This document shows, piece by piece, positions 1 to 5,145 of a DNA stretch of 5,145 bases. Numbering within the stretch: position 1 is the stretch's first letter; every line of letters begins with the position of its first letter. The stretch lies in NCBI GenBank assembly GCA_024635815.1, contig JAGXIG010000018.1, positions 1 through 5,145 on the forward strand, written 5' to 3'. A program made the position numbers and the translations under genes. Source of the DNA: Salegentibacter sp. GTDB taxonomy: Bacteria; Bacteroidota; Bacteroidia; Flavobacteriales; Flavobacteriaceae. Below the pieces are notes generated by a model that was not told the DNA's origin, ran no database searches, and saw only the letters and a program-made list of their open reading frames with translations.

Positions 1-2
1 CA

Positions 3-518
3 TTACACCAATTAGAGCCTTCTGCAAGTTCTGCTTACTCCTTAGGTCAGCTAGCTGAAGCCGATGGCGATAGAACTAAAGCTTTAGAATACTATAACGA
101 AGCTGCAGAATTAGAAGAAGATCCTAACGATCAAGCTAGAATTTACTATAGAATTGCTTCTAACTATAAAGAAAGAGGTAGTTTTTCTCAAGCCAGAAAT
201 TATTACAGAAAAGCACTTAATGCCAAGCCTTCTTTAGGTAATGCTTATTTGCAAATCTCTAATATGATAGCGCAGAGTGCTAACAATTGTGGAGAGACTT
301 CTTTTGATAAAAGAGCTGTTTACTGGTTAGCTGCAGACTATGCTGCTAGAGCTGCAAGAGTAGATCCTTCTCTTGCATCTAATGCAAATCAAACTGCTAC
401 TGCTTATAGAGGTAGAGCGCCACAAAAATCTGATGTGTTTCAATTGGGTAAAAGTGCCGGTGAAGCTATAAACATTGGATGTTGGATTGGGGAAACCGTG
501 CGTATCCCACAAATGTAA
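3..518 (+). CDS. TPR-repeat protein, C-terminal part (5' end outside window)
   Basis: Open from the left edge in this frame, with 171 residues visible before TAA at 516-518; the start lies outside. Two helical repeats of TPR type are readable, roughly visible residues 11-42 (AYSLGQLAEADGD, then KALEYYNEAAEL) and 46-80 (ARIYYRIASNYKERGSF, then ARNYYRKALNAKPS), followed by a third alpha-helical stretch containing KRAVYWLAADYAARA. The protein ends in a distinct non-TPR tail (INIGCWIGETVRIPQM). Two cysteines, visible residues 96 and 160, could form a disulfide if the protein is exported, but no signal peptide can be seen because the N-terminus is missing. TPRs bind other proteins; I infer an envelope-related scaffold from its neighbours only. 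Codon use is strongly biased (11 of 12 arginines are AGA, and Ala and Ser are mostly GCT and TCT), which suggests high expression. lptC begins one base after its stop. TPR assignment is good; the specific role is unknown. Confidence 0.85.
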   Translation, partial: LHQLEPSASSAYSLGQLAEADGDRTKALEYYNEAAELEEDPNDQARIYYRIASNYKERGSFSQARNYYRKALNAKPSLGNAYLQISNMIAQSANNCGETSFDKRAVYWLAADYAARAARVDPSLASNANQTATAYRGRAPQKSDVFQLGKSAGEAINIGCWIGETVRIPQM

Positions 519-519
519 T

Positions 520-1092
520 ATGAGTTTAACATATAAGGAAATAATAACAGGCATTGTCACGCTCACAGGCGTGACAATGCTTTTTTCATGTCAGGGTAAT
601 TTGGATGAAATTCGCGCGTTAGACCTGGAGGGCGATGCGCCCCAGTCTATTGCACAGGGAATTAACCTTAAGTATACCGATTCCGGGAGAATGGTGGCGA
701 ATTTAAAGAGCCCTAAAATGATGGATTTCACCAATAAGGAATTTCCTTACCGGGAGTTTCCTGAAGGTTTAGAACTGGAGATCTACGATGAAAATAACGA
801 GAAAAGTACAGTTACTTCAGATTATGGAATAATTTACGACGGCACTAATCTTATAGATTTACAGGGAAATGTGGTAATTTATACTGCCGATAGTATGCGC
901 CTGGAAGCTTCTCAATTATTTTGGGACCAGAATATAAACTGGGTGTTTACCGATAAGCCCAATACCATTAAATTTCCAAATGGGGCACTTAACGAAGGTG
1001 AGGGTTTTGATGCTAATCAAAATTTCGGTAATTTTCGGTCACGAACCAATATTGGGGTTCAAATAATAAAAGACAATAAACCCGATGAGTAA
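520..1092 (+). CDS. lptC: LPS export periplasmic protein LptC (lipoprotein form)
   Basis: This 190-residue protein matches the LptC/YrbK family in size and pattern. LptC takes LPS from the LptB2FG extractor in the inner membrane and passes it to the periplasmic LptA-type bridge. After a short basic N-terminus (K6) there is a hydrophobic stretch (residues 8-22) ending in a lipobox, LFSC, with Cys24 as the likely lipidated residue. The rest is the beta-rich jelly-roll region, including SDYGIIYDGTNLIDLQGNV (100-118) and LEASQLFWD (128-136), the typical LptC strand pattern, then GALNEGEGFDANQNFG near the end. The ATG at 520 is preferred over the in-frame ATG at 475, which would add 15 residues read inside the TPR gene and bury the signal peptide. 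It lies one base after the TPR stop and overlaps the next gene by 8 bases. Codon 11-23 DNA also forms a terminator-like hairpin. Arginine codons are mixed (one AGA in six), unlike the gene before. Confidence 0.85.
   Translation: MSLTYKEIITGIVTLTGVTMLFSCQGNLDEIRALDLEGDAPQSIAQGINLKYTDSGRMVANLKSPKMMDFTNKEFPYREFPEGLELEIYDENNEKSTVTSDYGIIYDGTNLIDLQGNVVIYTADSMRLEASQLFWDQNINWVFTDKPNTIKFPNGALNEGEGFDANQNFGNFRSRTNIGVQIIKDNKPDE
549..586 (+). terminator. Terminator-shaped hairpin inside lptC signal-peptide codons
   Basis: The left arm GCATTGTCACGC (551-562) and right arm GCGTGACAATGC (569-580) are perfect reverse complements over 12 bp, 7 of them G/C, with a 6-base loop TCACAG (563-568) and an immediate run of six T (581-586). 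The pairing can extend by a G-U and an A-U pair into the T run. This is the form of a Rho-independent terminator for + strand transcripts, but it lies 31 bases into lptC, covering codons 11-21. Ribosomes translating lptC would hinder folding, so I infer an attenuator or partial terminator after the highly biased TPR gene. The structure is directly visible; function is not shown. Confidence 0.6.
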
Positions 1093-1282
1093 ATATTTTA
1101 AATATTTTGAATTCGCTTATTTATTTATAGCTGCTTTCTTTCTGTTTGAGAGTGTTAGAATTTGGAATACCGAGCGCAGTAGGGCATATTTATTCATCTT
1201 TTTCGTCATTATATCTATCTTTATGTTCTTTTTTAAAAGACGTTTTAGGCGTAAAATAGAAGAGCGTAACAAGCAGGAGTAA
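1085..1282 (+). CDS. Small two-helix inner-membrane protein, function unknown
   Basis: A 65-residue protein whose ATG lies in the ATGAGTAA overlap with the end of lptC (8 bases shared), and whose TAA shares one base with the next ATG. Such tight packing on both sides supports real, coupled translation. Two hydrophobic segments are visible, about residues 8-24 and 34-50, very rich in Phe and Ile, separated by a short polar turn with R25, R31 and R33. The C-terminal tail is strongly basic (KRRFRRK, 51-57) and then charged. By the positive-inside rule the tail should be cytoplasmic, giving a hairpin with both ends inside, although the basic turn makes this less certain. I recognise no named family. 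Its place between lptC and a CorC-like transporter gene suggests an envelope role, perhaps as a small partner of one of them; this is guesswork from position only. Confidence 0.75.
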   Translation: MSKYFKYFEFAYLFIAAFFLFESVRIWNTERSRAYLFIFFVIISIFMFFFKRRFRRKIEERNKQE

Positions 1283-2571
1283 TGGAGACTGAAATTCTTA
1301 TAATTGCCCTTTCCTTAATTTTATCTGCTTTCTTTTCCGGGATGGAAATTGCCTATATTTCTTCCAATAAGATCTATATTGAAATAGAAAAACGTCAAAA
1401 CGATTTTCTGGCTACCGTTCTAAAGAGATTAACCAAAAAGCCTTCAAAATTCATCGCGACCATGTTGGTGGGTAATAATATTGCCCTGGTGGTTTATGGT
1501 TTTTTTATGGGAGACTTATTAATGAACTGGCTTCAGGGGCTTCAGCCTATAGATAATGCGTTTTTCGAATATCTTATTGTAGATTTAAACCTGTTTACAC
1601 AAACGGTTATCTCGACCCTGGTAATCTTGCTTACTGCCGAATTCCTTCCAAAGGTATTTTTTCAGATCTACGCGAATTCCATGCTGAAATTTTTCGCGGT
1701 GCCGGCTTATATGTTTTATATACTATTCGGCCTTATCTCTACTTTTGTAATATGGGTTTCAGATTTTATCCTGAAAAGGTTCTTTAAGACCGAAGGAGAT
1801 GAAGTACAATTAGCATTTAGCAAAGTTGAGCTCGGGAATTTTATCAATGAACAGATGGAAACGGTAGAAGATGACGAGGAAGTAGATTCTGAAATTCAGA
1901 TTTTCCAAAACGCTCTGGAATTTTCAGATATAAAAGCCAGGGAAGTAATGGTGCCAAGAACCGAAATTATAGCAGTTGACCAGCACCAGGCACCCCGGGA
2001 TTTGGTAAACACATTTACTGAAACTGGACTTTCTAAATTGCTTATCTATAATGAAACTATAGACGATGTAATTGGCTACGTGCATTCGTTCGAACTTTTT
2101 AAGAAGCCAGAATCCATAAATTCTATACTCTTACCTGTTGTTTTTGTACCGGAAACCATGTGGGTGAAAGATGTCTTAAACAATCTTACCAAAAAACGTA
2201 AAAGTATTGCGGTGGTTATAGATGAGTATGGCGGAACCAGTGGAATGATTACCGTTGAAGATATTGTAGAAGAACTATTCGGTGAAATCCAGGACGAACA
2301 TGATCCCGTGGTACTTACTGAAGAAGAATTAGGTGAAAACCATTTTAAATTTTCCGCTCGTTTAGAAGTGGATTATTTAAACGAAAACTATAAATTCAAT
2401 GTTCCGGAAGGTGAAAATTATGAAACTCTTGGCGGATATATTGTAAATCATACCGAAGAAATTCCGCAGCAAAATGAAGAATTACAGATAGATGATTTTT
2501 TGTTTAAAATCCTTGAAGTTTCCAATACTAAAATAGAATTGGTAGAGTTAAAAATAAAACCCACAGATTAA
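1282..2571 (+). CDS. CNNM/CBS/CorC_HlyC-domain transporter (hemolysin family)
   Basis: A 429-residue protein with the full domain order of the CorC/HlyC family. Residues about 1-190 form the DUF21/CNNM membrane domain with hydrophobic segments near 4-24, 57-78, 104-122 and 135-165 and the family motifs SGMEIA (19-24), VGNN (63-66) and TAEFLPK (118-124). An acidic linker (194-204) leads to a CBS pair at about 217-340, with AREVMVPRTEI (219-229) and the signature IDEYGGTSGMITVEDIVEE (313-331). The C-terminal CorC_HlyC domain (about 352-427) contains ETLGGYI. Structurally studied members export Mg2+ across the inner membrane, with CBS domains sensing nucleotide; older names such as hemolysin are historical. 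The motifs are intact, so it is probably functional. The start is set by the one-base TAATG overlap with the preceding gene. The gliding protein GldE has the same architecture, but gldD is not adjacent here, so I leave the symbol empty. A 95-base gap follows. Confidence 0.88.
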   Translation: METEILIIALSLILSAFFSGMEIAYISSNKIYIEIEKRQNDFLATVLKRLTKKPSKFIATMLVGNNIALVVYGFFMGDLLMNWLQGLQPIDNAFFEYLIVDLNLFTQTVISTLVILLTAEFLPKVFFQIYANSMLKFFAVPAYMFYILFGLISTFVIWVSDFILKRFFKTEGDEVQLAFSKVELGNFINEQMETVEDDEEVDSEIQIFQNALEFSDIKAREVMVPRTEIIAVDQHQAPRDLVNTFTETGLSKLLIYNETIDDVIGYVHSFELFKKPESINSILLPVVFVPETMWVKDVLNNLTKKRKSIAVVIDEYGGTSGMITVEDIVEELFGEIQDEHDPVVLTEEELGENHFKFSARLEVDYLNENYKFNVPEGENYETLGGYIVNHTEEIPQQNEELQIDDFLFKILEVSNTKIELVELKIKPTD

Positions 2572-2593
2572 ATGGCGATTAGTTAATATTTTG

Positions 2594-2616
2594 CTAATTA
2601 TAAGTTTTATAATTAG
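2594..2616. repeat. 10-bp AT-rich perfect palindrome upstream of ppiD-like gene
   Basis: CTAATTATAA (2594-2603) and TTATAATTAG (2607-2616) are exact reverse complements separated by GTT. With only two G/C pairs in the stem and no T run after it, this is a poor terminator. Its place 50 to 73 bases upstream of the 2667 start, overlapping the -33 side of the promoter candidate, fits an operator for a dimeric regulator or a weak mRNA hairpin. The symmetry is seen; the role is inferred. Confidence 0.45.
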
Positions 2617-2635
2617 GTTAAAAACATTATTTTCG
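2605..2635 (+). promoter_or_regulatory. Candidate Bacteroidota-type promoter for ppiD-like gene
   Basis: The sigma-ABfr-like promoters of this phylum use a -7 box TAnnTTTG and a -33 box TTTG about 19 bases away. TATTTTCG (2628-2635) matches the -7 box at all but one fixed position, and TTTT (2605-2608) lies 19 bases upstream. Transcription would begin near 2641, giving a leader of about 26 bases. A second near match, TATATTTC (2641-2648), has no -33 partner. The 95-base gap after an operon with overlapping genes makes a promoter plausible here, but both boxes are imperfect. Confidence 0.3.
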
Positions 2636-2666
2636 CCCACTATATTTCGATAAATAACAACTACAA

Positions 2667-4787
2667 ATGGCAGTATTAAATAAAATCAGACAGCGTTCTG
2701 TTTTCTTGATCATCATCATTGCATTGGCACTTTTCTCTTTTGTGCTTGCCGATGTAATACGTAACGGAGGCTTTTCTTCGCAAAAAGACCAAAATACCAT
2801 CGCAACCATAAATGGTGAAGAGGTGAGCAGGGAAGATTTTGCCCGTCAGGTAGAAGCTTACCAGCGTAACATGGGCTCTAATGCTAGCACCACCCAGGCT
2901 GTAAGTCAGGTTTGGGAACAAACCCTTCGCGAGACTATTCTTAAAGAAGAAATGGAAAAGCTTGGAATAAGAGCCGGGAAAGCTCAAATTAGAGAGGTGA
3001 TGCGTATGCAAATGGGAAATAATCCTGCTTTTACAAACGAAGCCGGTATGTTTGACGAAAACCGGGTTCGTGAATATATCTCCAGTATGAGGTCTACCCA
3101 GCCGGAAGCTTATCAACAATGGTTGCAAATGGAAAGCAATATGGGTGATATGGCTCGCCAAAATATGTATTTCGCTATGGTAACCGCTGGGATTGGCGCT
3201 ACCATTACCGAGGCTGAACAGGCTTATCGCTTCGCAAATAATAGCGTAGACCTTCGTTTTGTTCAGTTGCCTTATTCTTCTGTTTCAGATGATGAAGTAG
3301 AGGTGACTAAAGATGAAATTAGAGATTATATTAAAGAAAATCCTTCTCAGTTTGAGACCGAAGCTTCAAGGAATATCAGGTATGTTTATTTTGAAGAGAA
3401 AGCTTCAGAGGAAGATGTTCAGGAAGCTGAAGAAGCTTTAACTTCTTTACTGGACAGCCGTGTTGAATATAATGCAGTAACCAGCAGCAACGATACACTT
3501 CCAGGTTTTAATACTACAGATGATTATGAAGATTTTGTGGAAGCGAATTCAGATCTTCCTTACGAAGATAGGTTTATATTTAAAAATGACCTGCCTTCAG
3601 AATTTGCAAATGAGCTCTTTAATTTAGAAATGGGAGAGACTTTTGGGCCTTATCAACATGATGGTTATTTTAAACTTTCAAAATTGGTAGAAACCAAAGA
3701 AATTCCTGATTCAACAAAAGCAAGTCATATTCTTGTGGCTTACCAGGGGCAGCAATTTGCACCAGATGTAACCAGAACCAAAGAAGAAGCTGAAGCTTTA
3801 GCTGATAGTCTTACTAATGTGATAAGAGGAGATAAAAACAAGTTTGCTGAATTGGCTGCTGAATTTTCTTCAGACCGTTCCAACAATCAGGACGGGGGAG
3901 ACCTTGGATTTTTTGGTCCTGGTGATATGGTTCCGGAATTCGATAGCTATGTGTTAGAGAATAATCCAGGAGATGTTGGTGTAGTAGAAACCGATTTTGG
4001 ATATCACGTTATCCATATTGAAGAGCAAACCGAAAGGGAGAAAGCAGTGAAAATTGCTACTATCGCTAGAGAATTAGAAGCCTCGGAACGCTCCAGAAAT
4101 AACCTGTTCAATGAAACTACTAAATTTGAAATTGCTTCAGGGGAAGGAGATTTTGCTGAAGTCGCTAAGAAAGGTGATTATAATATTAGAACCGTAAATA
4201 ATGTAAAAGCATTGGATGAAAATATTCCAGGAGTTGGACAACAAAGAAGAATTGTTCAGTGGGCTTTTGAAGATGATGCTAGTGTTGGAGATATTAGGCG
4301 TTTTGATATTCCATCAGGATATGTTGTGGCACAATTAACGGCTAAGAACAAAGAAGGTTTGATGACTGCTGAAAATGCTTCGTCTAAAGTTATTCCTATT
4401 CTTACGAAGCAGAAGAAAGCTGAAATCCTTAAAGAAAAAATTAAAAGTAAAGATCTTCAGGATATCGCTTCTGCTAACAATACAATTGTGCAAACTGCAA
4501 ATGCGGTTAACCTTTCTAGCCCTACATTACCGGGTGCAGGAAGAGAGCCAGAAGTTGTTGGATCTGTATTCGCTTTAGAACCGGGAAGTGTGAGCAATCC
4601 TATTGCCGGAGACAAAGGAGTTTATGTAGTAGAGCTTGAAAGCAAAAATGAAGCCCCGGCTATGAATTCTTACCGCGGAATTGCAGAGCAGGAAACTGCA
4701 CAAAGAAGGCAAAATGTTTCTGAAAGACTTTTTGAAGCACTTCGTAAAAAAGCAGATATTGAAGATAATCGTGCGAGATTTTACTAG
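2667..4787 (+). CDS. Membrane-anchored PpiD/SurA-like peptidyl-prolyl isomerase
   Basis: A 706-residue periplasmic folding factor of the PpiD/SurA type, longer than E. coli PpiD (623). A short basic cytoplasmic start (MAVLNKIRQR) leads to one transmembrane helix (about 12-29), anchoring the rest in the periplasm. Residues about 42-190 form the helical SurA-type N-terminal chaperone region (ATINGEEVSREDFARQVE). One well-kept parvulin domain spans about 348-453, with SHILV (His354), GGDLGFFGPGDMVPEF (410-425) and FGYHVIHI (444-451, His447); both conserved histidines are present, so isomerase activity is plausible. Weaker, parvulin-like C-terminal halves recur at about 316-344, 532-562 and 633-661. 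The family assists folding of secreted and outer-membrane proteins near the Sec translocon. The ATG at 2667 follows an A-rich leader without Shine-Dalgarno, normal for this phylum, and places the helix correctly. The gene ends at TAG 4785-4787, 22 bases before a strong terminator. Usually annotated simply as peptidylprolyl isomerase; ppiD orthology is not certain. Confidence 0.88.
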   Translation: MAVLNKIRQRSVFLIIIIALALFSFVLADVIRNGGFSSQKDQNTIATINGEEVSREDFARQVEAYQRNMGSNASTTQAVSQVWEQTLRETILKEEMEKLGIRAGKAQIREVMRMQMGNNPAFTNEAGMFDENRVREYISSMRSTQPEAYQQWLQMESNMGDMARQNMYFAMVTAGIGATITEAEQAYRFANNSVDLRFVQLPYSSVSDDEVEVTKDEIRDYIKENPSQFETEASRNIRYVYFEEKASEEDVQEAEEALTSLLDSRVEYNAVTSSNDTLPGFNTTDDYEDFVEANSDLPYEDRFIFKNDLPSEFANELFNLEMGETFGPYQHDGYFKLSKLVETKEIPDSTKASHILVAYQGQQFAPDVTRTKEEAEALADSLTNVIRGDKNKFAELAAEFSSDRSNNQDGGDLGFFGPGDMVPEFDSYVLENNPGDVGVVETDFGYHVIHIEEQTEREKAVKIATIARELEASERSRNNLFNETTKFEIASGEGDFAEVAKKGDYNIRTVNNVKALDENIPGVGQQRRIVQWAFEDDASVGDIRRFDIPSGYVVAQLTAKNKEGLMTAENASSKVIPILTKQKKAEILKEKIKSKDLQDIASANNTIVQTANAVNLSSPTLPGAGREPEVVGSVFALEPGSVSNPIAGDKGVYVVELESKNEAPAMNSYRGIAEQETAQRRQNVSERLFEALRKKADIEDNRARFY

Positions 4788-4809
4788 TAGAATAAGCCTT
4801 TAGATACAC

Positions 4810-4842
4810 AAAGCCCCGGTAAATTATACCGGGGCTTTTTTG
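4810..4842 (+). terminator. Rho-independent terminator after ppiD-like gene
   Basis: AAGCCCCGGTA (4811-4821) pairs perfectly with TACCGGGGCTT (4827-4837) around the loop AATTA, with one more A-T pair outside (4810/4838). The T run 4836-4841 follows the GC-rich core directly. Its place 22 bases after the TAG makes it the end of the transcript. There are too few A residues on the left for efficient use in the opposite direction. Confidence 0.93.
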
Positions 4843-4859
4843 TATGTTTTTTAAACAAA

Positions 4860-4888
4860 TTAGATGCTGAAACGAGTTCAGCATGACG
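4860..4888 (-). repeat. Palindromic element copy A (inverted)
   Basis: Read on the minus strand, this starts CGTCAT (4888-4883) and ends ATCTAA (4865-4860). Its core is a perfect 8-bp hairpin, ATGCTGAA (4864-4871) with TTCAGCAT (4877-4884), loop ACGAG. This is the best-preserved copy and the only one in inverted orientation. From memory, sequences of this kind recur between genes in many flavobacterial genomes; a search is needed to confirm that here. Confidence 0.6.
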
Positions 4889-4901
4889 AATCAAAATAAT
4901 A

Positions 4902-4930
4902 CGTCAATGGTAATTTATTTCAGGGTCTAA
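4902..4930 (+). repeat. Palindromic element copy B (decayed left arm)
   Basis: It begins CGTCA and ends TTTCAGGGTCTAA (4918-4930), which matches the right half of copy A (GTTTCAGCATCTAA on its own strand) apart from three bases. The left arm (AATGGTAA) has lost complementarity. The length, 29 bases, equals that of copy A. Confidence 0.45.
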
Positions 4931-4934
4931 AGCT

Positions 4935-4949
4935 GTTTCAAGATCCAAA
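4935..4949 (+). repeat. Palindromic element fragment C (right half only)
   Basis: GTTTCAAGATCCAAA resembles the right halves of copies A and B (GTTTCAGCATCTAAT and ATTTCAGGGTCTAAA) with a few changes, but no left half with CGTCAT precedes it. It starts four bases after copy B ends, so a tandem truncated copy is likely. AGATCC (4941-4946) can also pair with GGGTCT (4923-4928) of copy B through one G-U pair. Confidence 0.35.
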
Positions 4950-4955
4950 AAAGAA

Positions 4956-4988
4956 CGTCATTACGAACTAAATGAAGTAATCTCTAAC
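4956..4988 (+). repeat. Palindromic element copy D
   Basis: It starts CGTCAT (4956-4961) and ends ATCTCTAAC (4980-4988). ATTAC (4960-4964) and GTAAT (4977-4981) are complementary arms around an internal stretch (GAACTAAATGAA) that differs from copy A, as if the same ends carry another core. This copy recalls the common flavobacterial intergenic pattern GTCATTGCGAAC ... AATCTC, from memory only. Confidence 0.5.
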
Positions 4989-5010
4989 TCGATTCCCAAT
5001 GATGATCCTA

Positions 5011-5047
5011 CGTCATCCTGAGACCCGTGATAAAAAAAATATCTAAC
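5011..5047 (+). repeat. Palindromic element copy E (decayed core)
   Basis: It starts CGTCATCCTGAG (5011-5022) and ends ATCTAAC (5041-5047), the same ends as copy D. The core has lost its right arm, and a run of eight A (5032-5039) lies in its place, so no stable hairpin remains. Copies B, D and E start 54 and 55 bases apart. Confidence 0.4.
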
Positions 5048-5075
5048 GTACGAAAATGACTTTTTCGAGCATAGC

Positions 5076-5088
5076 GAGTTTTAAACTC
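5076..5088. repeat. Short odd palindrome GAGTTTTAAACTC
   Basis: GAGTTT (5076-5081) and AAACTC (5083-5088) are exact reverse complements around a single T. The arms are too close for a full hairpin, so only the outer four pairs could form in RNA. It may be chance in AT-rich DNA or a remnant of another repeat; no T run follows. Confidence 0.3.
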
Positions 5089-5145
5089 CGTGTGTGAGTG
5101 TAGAAAATCAGCAGCGTTAATAATTTTTGAAGCCCTGGAAAAAAA

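Larger units (their letters stand above)
4843..5145. other. Gene-free tail rich in short diverged palindromic repeats
   Basis: No credible coding region is visible on either strand in these 303 bases: stops are frequent in all frames, and the one minus-strand open frame entering it is mostly antisense to the ppiD-like gene. The first two thirds (4860-5047) are occupied by at least five copies of a short element listed separately. The remainder (5048-5145) contains the palindrome GAGTTTTAAACTC (5076-5088) and a terminal A run (5139-5145) at the window edge whose context is cut off. Confidence 0.7.

Noticed and set aside
475..519. Upstream in-frame ATG at 475 as the lptC start
   Set aside because: It would add 15 residues read out of frame inside the TPR gene and move the hydrophobic signal segment away from the N-terminus; the ATG at 520 gives a normal lipoprotein signal.
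327..566. Minus-strand open frame of 79 codons
   Set aside because: It is antisense to the TPR gene and the lptC start, is Ser-, Cys- and Ile-rich without domain pattern, and its length follows from the biased codons on the other strand.
1275..1279. AGGAG as a Shine-Dalgarno for the CorC-like gene
   Set aside because: It lies only two bases before the ATG, too close to act normally, and is the Gln-Glu coding end of the preceding gene; this phylum rarely relies on such sites.
2585..2593. TAATATTTTG as a Bacteroidota -7 box
   Set aside because: Spacing between TA and TTTG is off by one or two bases in either alignment and no -33 box lies upstream.
2627..3161. Two overlapping minus-strand open frames (60 and 161 codons)
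   Set aside because: Both are antisense to the well-supported isomerase gene and show no recognisable domain.
4375..4578. Plus-strand open frame of 67 codons in another phase
   Set aside because: It is a Leu/Lys-rich frame-shifted reading of the isomerase gene, whose own frame is continuous there.
4660..4884. Minus-strand open frame of 74 codons beginning MLNSFQHL
   Set aside because: Its start is a translation of palindromic copy A, it crosses the terminator, and the rest is antisense to the isomerase gene.
4860..5047. CRISPR array
   Set aside because: Copies are diverged, differ in length and orientation and have irregular internal sequence; there are no identical repeats with unique spacers and no cas genes.
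5119..5130. TTAATAATTTTTGA near the right edge as a promoter
   Set aside because: It does not fit TAnnTTTG at the right spacing and no downstream gene is visible.
5139..5145. A run at the edge as the T tract of a terminator for a minus-strand gene
   Set aside because: The needed hairpin would lie outside the window, so it cannot be supported.

Overview
The window looks like a core chromosomal segment of a marine-type flavobacterium (Bacteroidota, Flavobacteriaceae; the protein style recalls the Gramella/Salegentibacter/Zunongwangia group, but this is from memory and not a search). The signs are AT-rich DNA, starts without Shine-Dalgarno sequences, a lipoprotein form of LptC, and a gene order that I recall as common in this family: TPR protein, lptC, small membrane protein, CorC/HlyC-type transporter, parvulin-type isomerase. 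All genes lie on the + strand.

Layout. Positions 3-518 are the 3' end of a TPR-repeat protein with strongly biased codon use. lptC (520-1092) follows after one base, a 65-residue two-helix membrane protein (1085-1282) overlaps it by 8 bases, and a CNNM/CBS/CorC_HlyC protein (1282-2571) overlaps that by one base, so these four read as one translationally tight operon. A 95-base gap with a 10-bp AT palindrome and a weak promoter candidate leads to a 706-residue membrane-anchored PpiD/SurA-like peptidyl-prolyl isomerase (2667-4787), closed by a strong intrinsic terminator (4810-4842). The last 300 bases (4843-5145) have no gene. They hold at least five diverged copies of a short palindromic element with shared ends (CGTCAT ... 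ATCTAA).

How the genes fit together. The common theme is the cell envelope: LptC carries LPS from the inner membrane towards the outer membrane, the PpiD-like protein folds periplasmic and outer-membrane clients, and the CorC-like protein probably moves divalent cations across the inner membrane. The TPR and small membrane proteins have no assignable function.

I see no new defence, mobile or biosynthetic system. The most notable signals are a textbook terminator-shaped hairpin (12-bp perfect stem, 6-base loop, six T) lying inside the signal-peptide codons of lptC, exactly where codon bias drops, and the cluster of diverged palindromic repeats downstream of ppiD.
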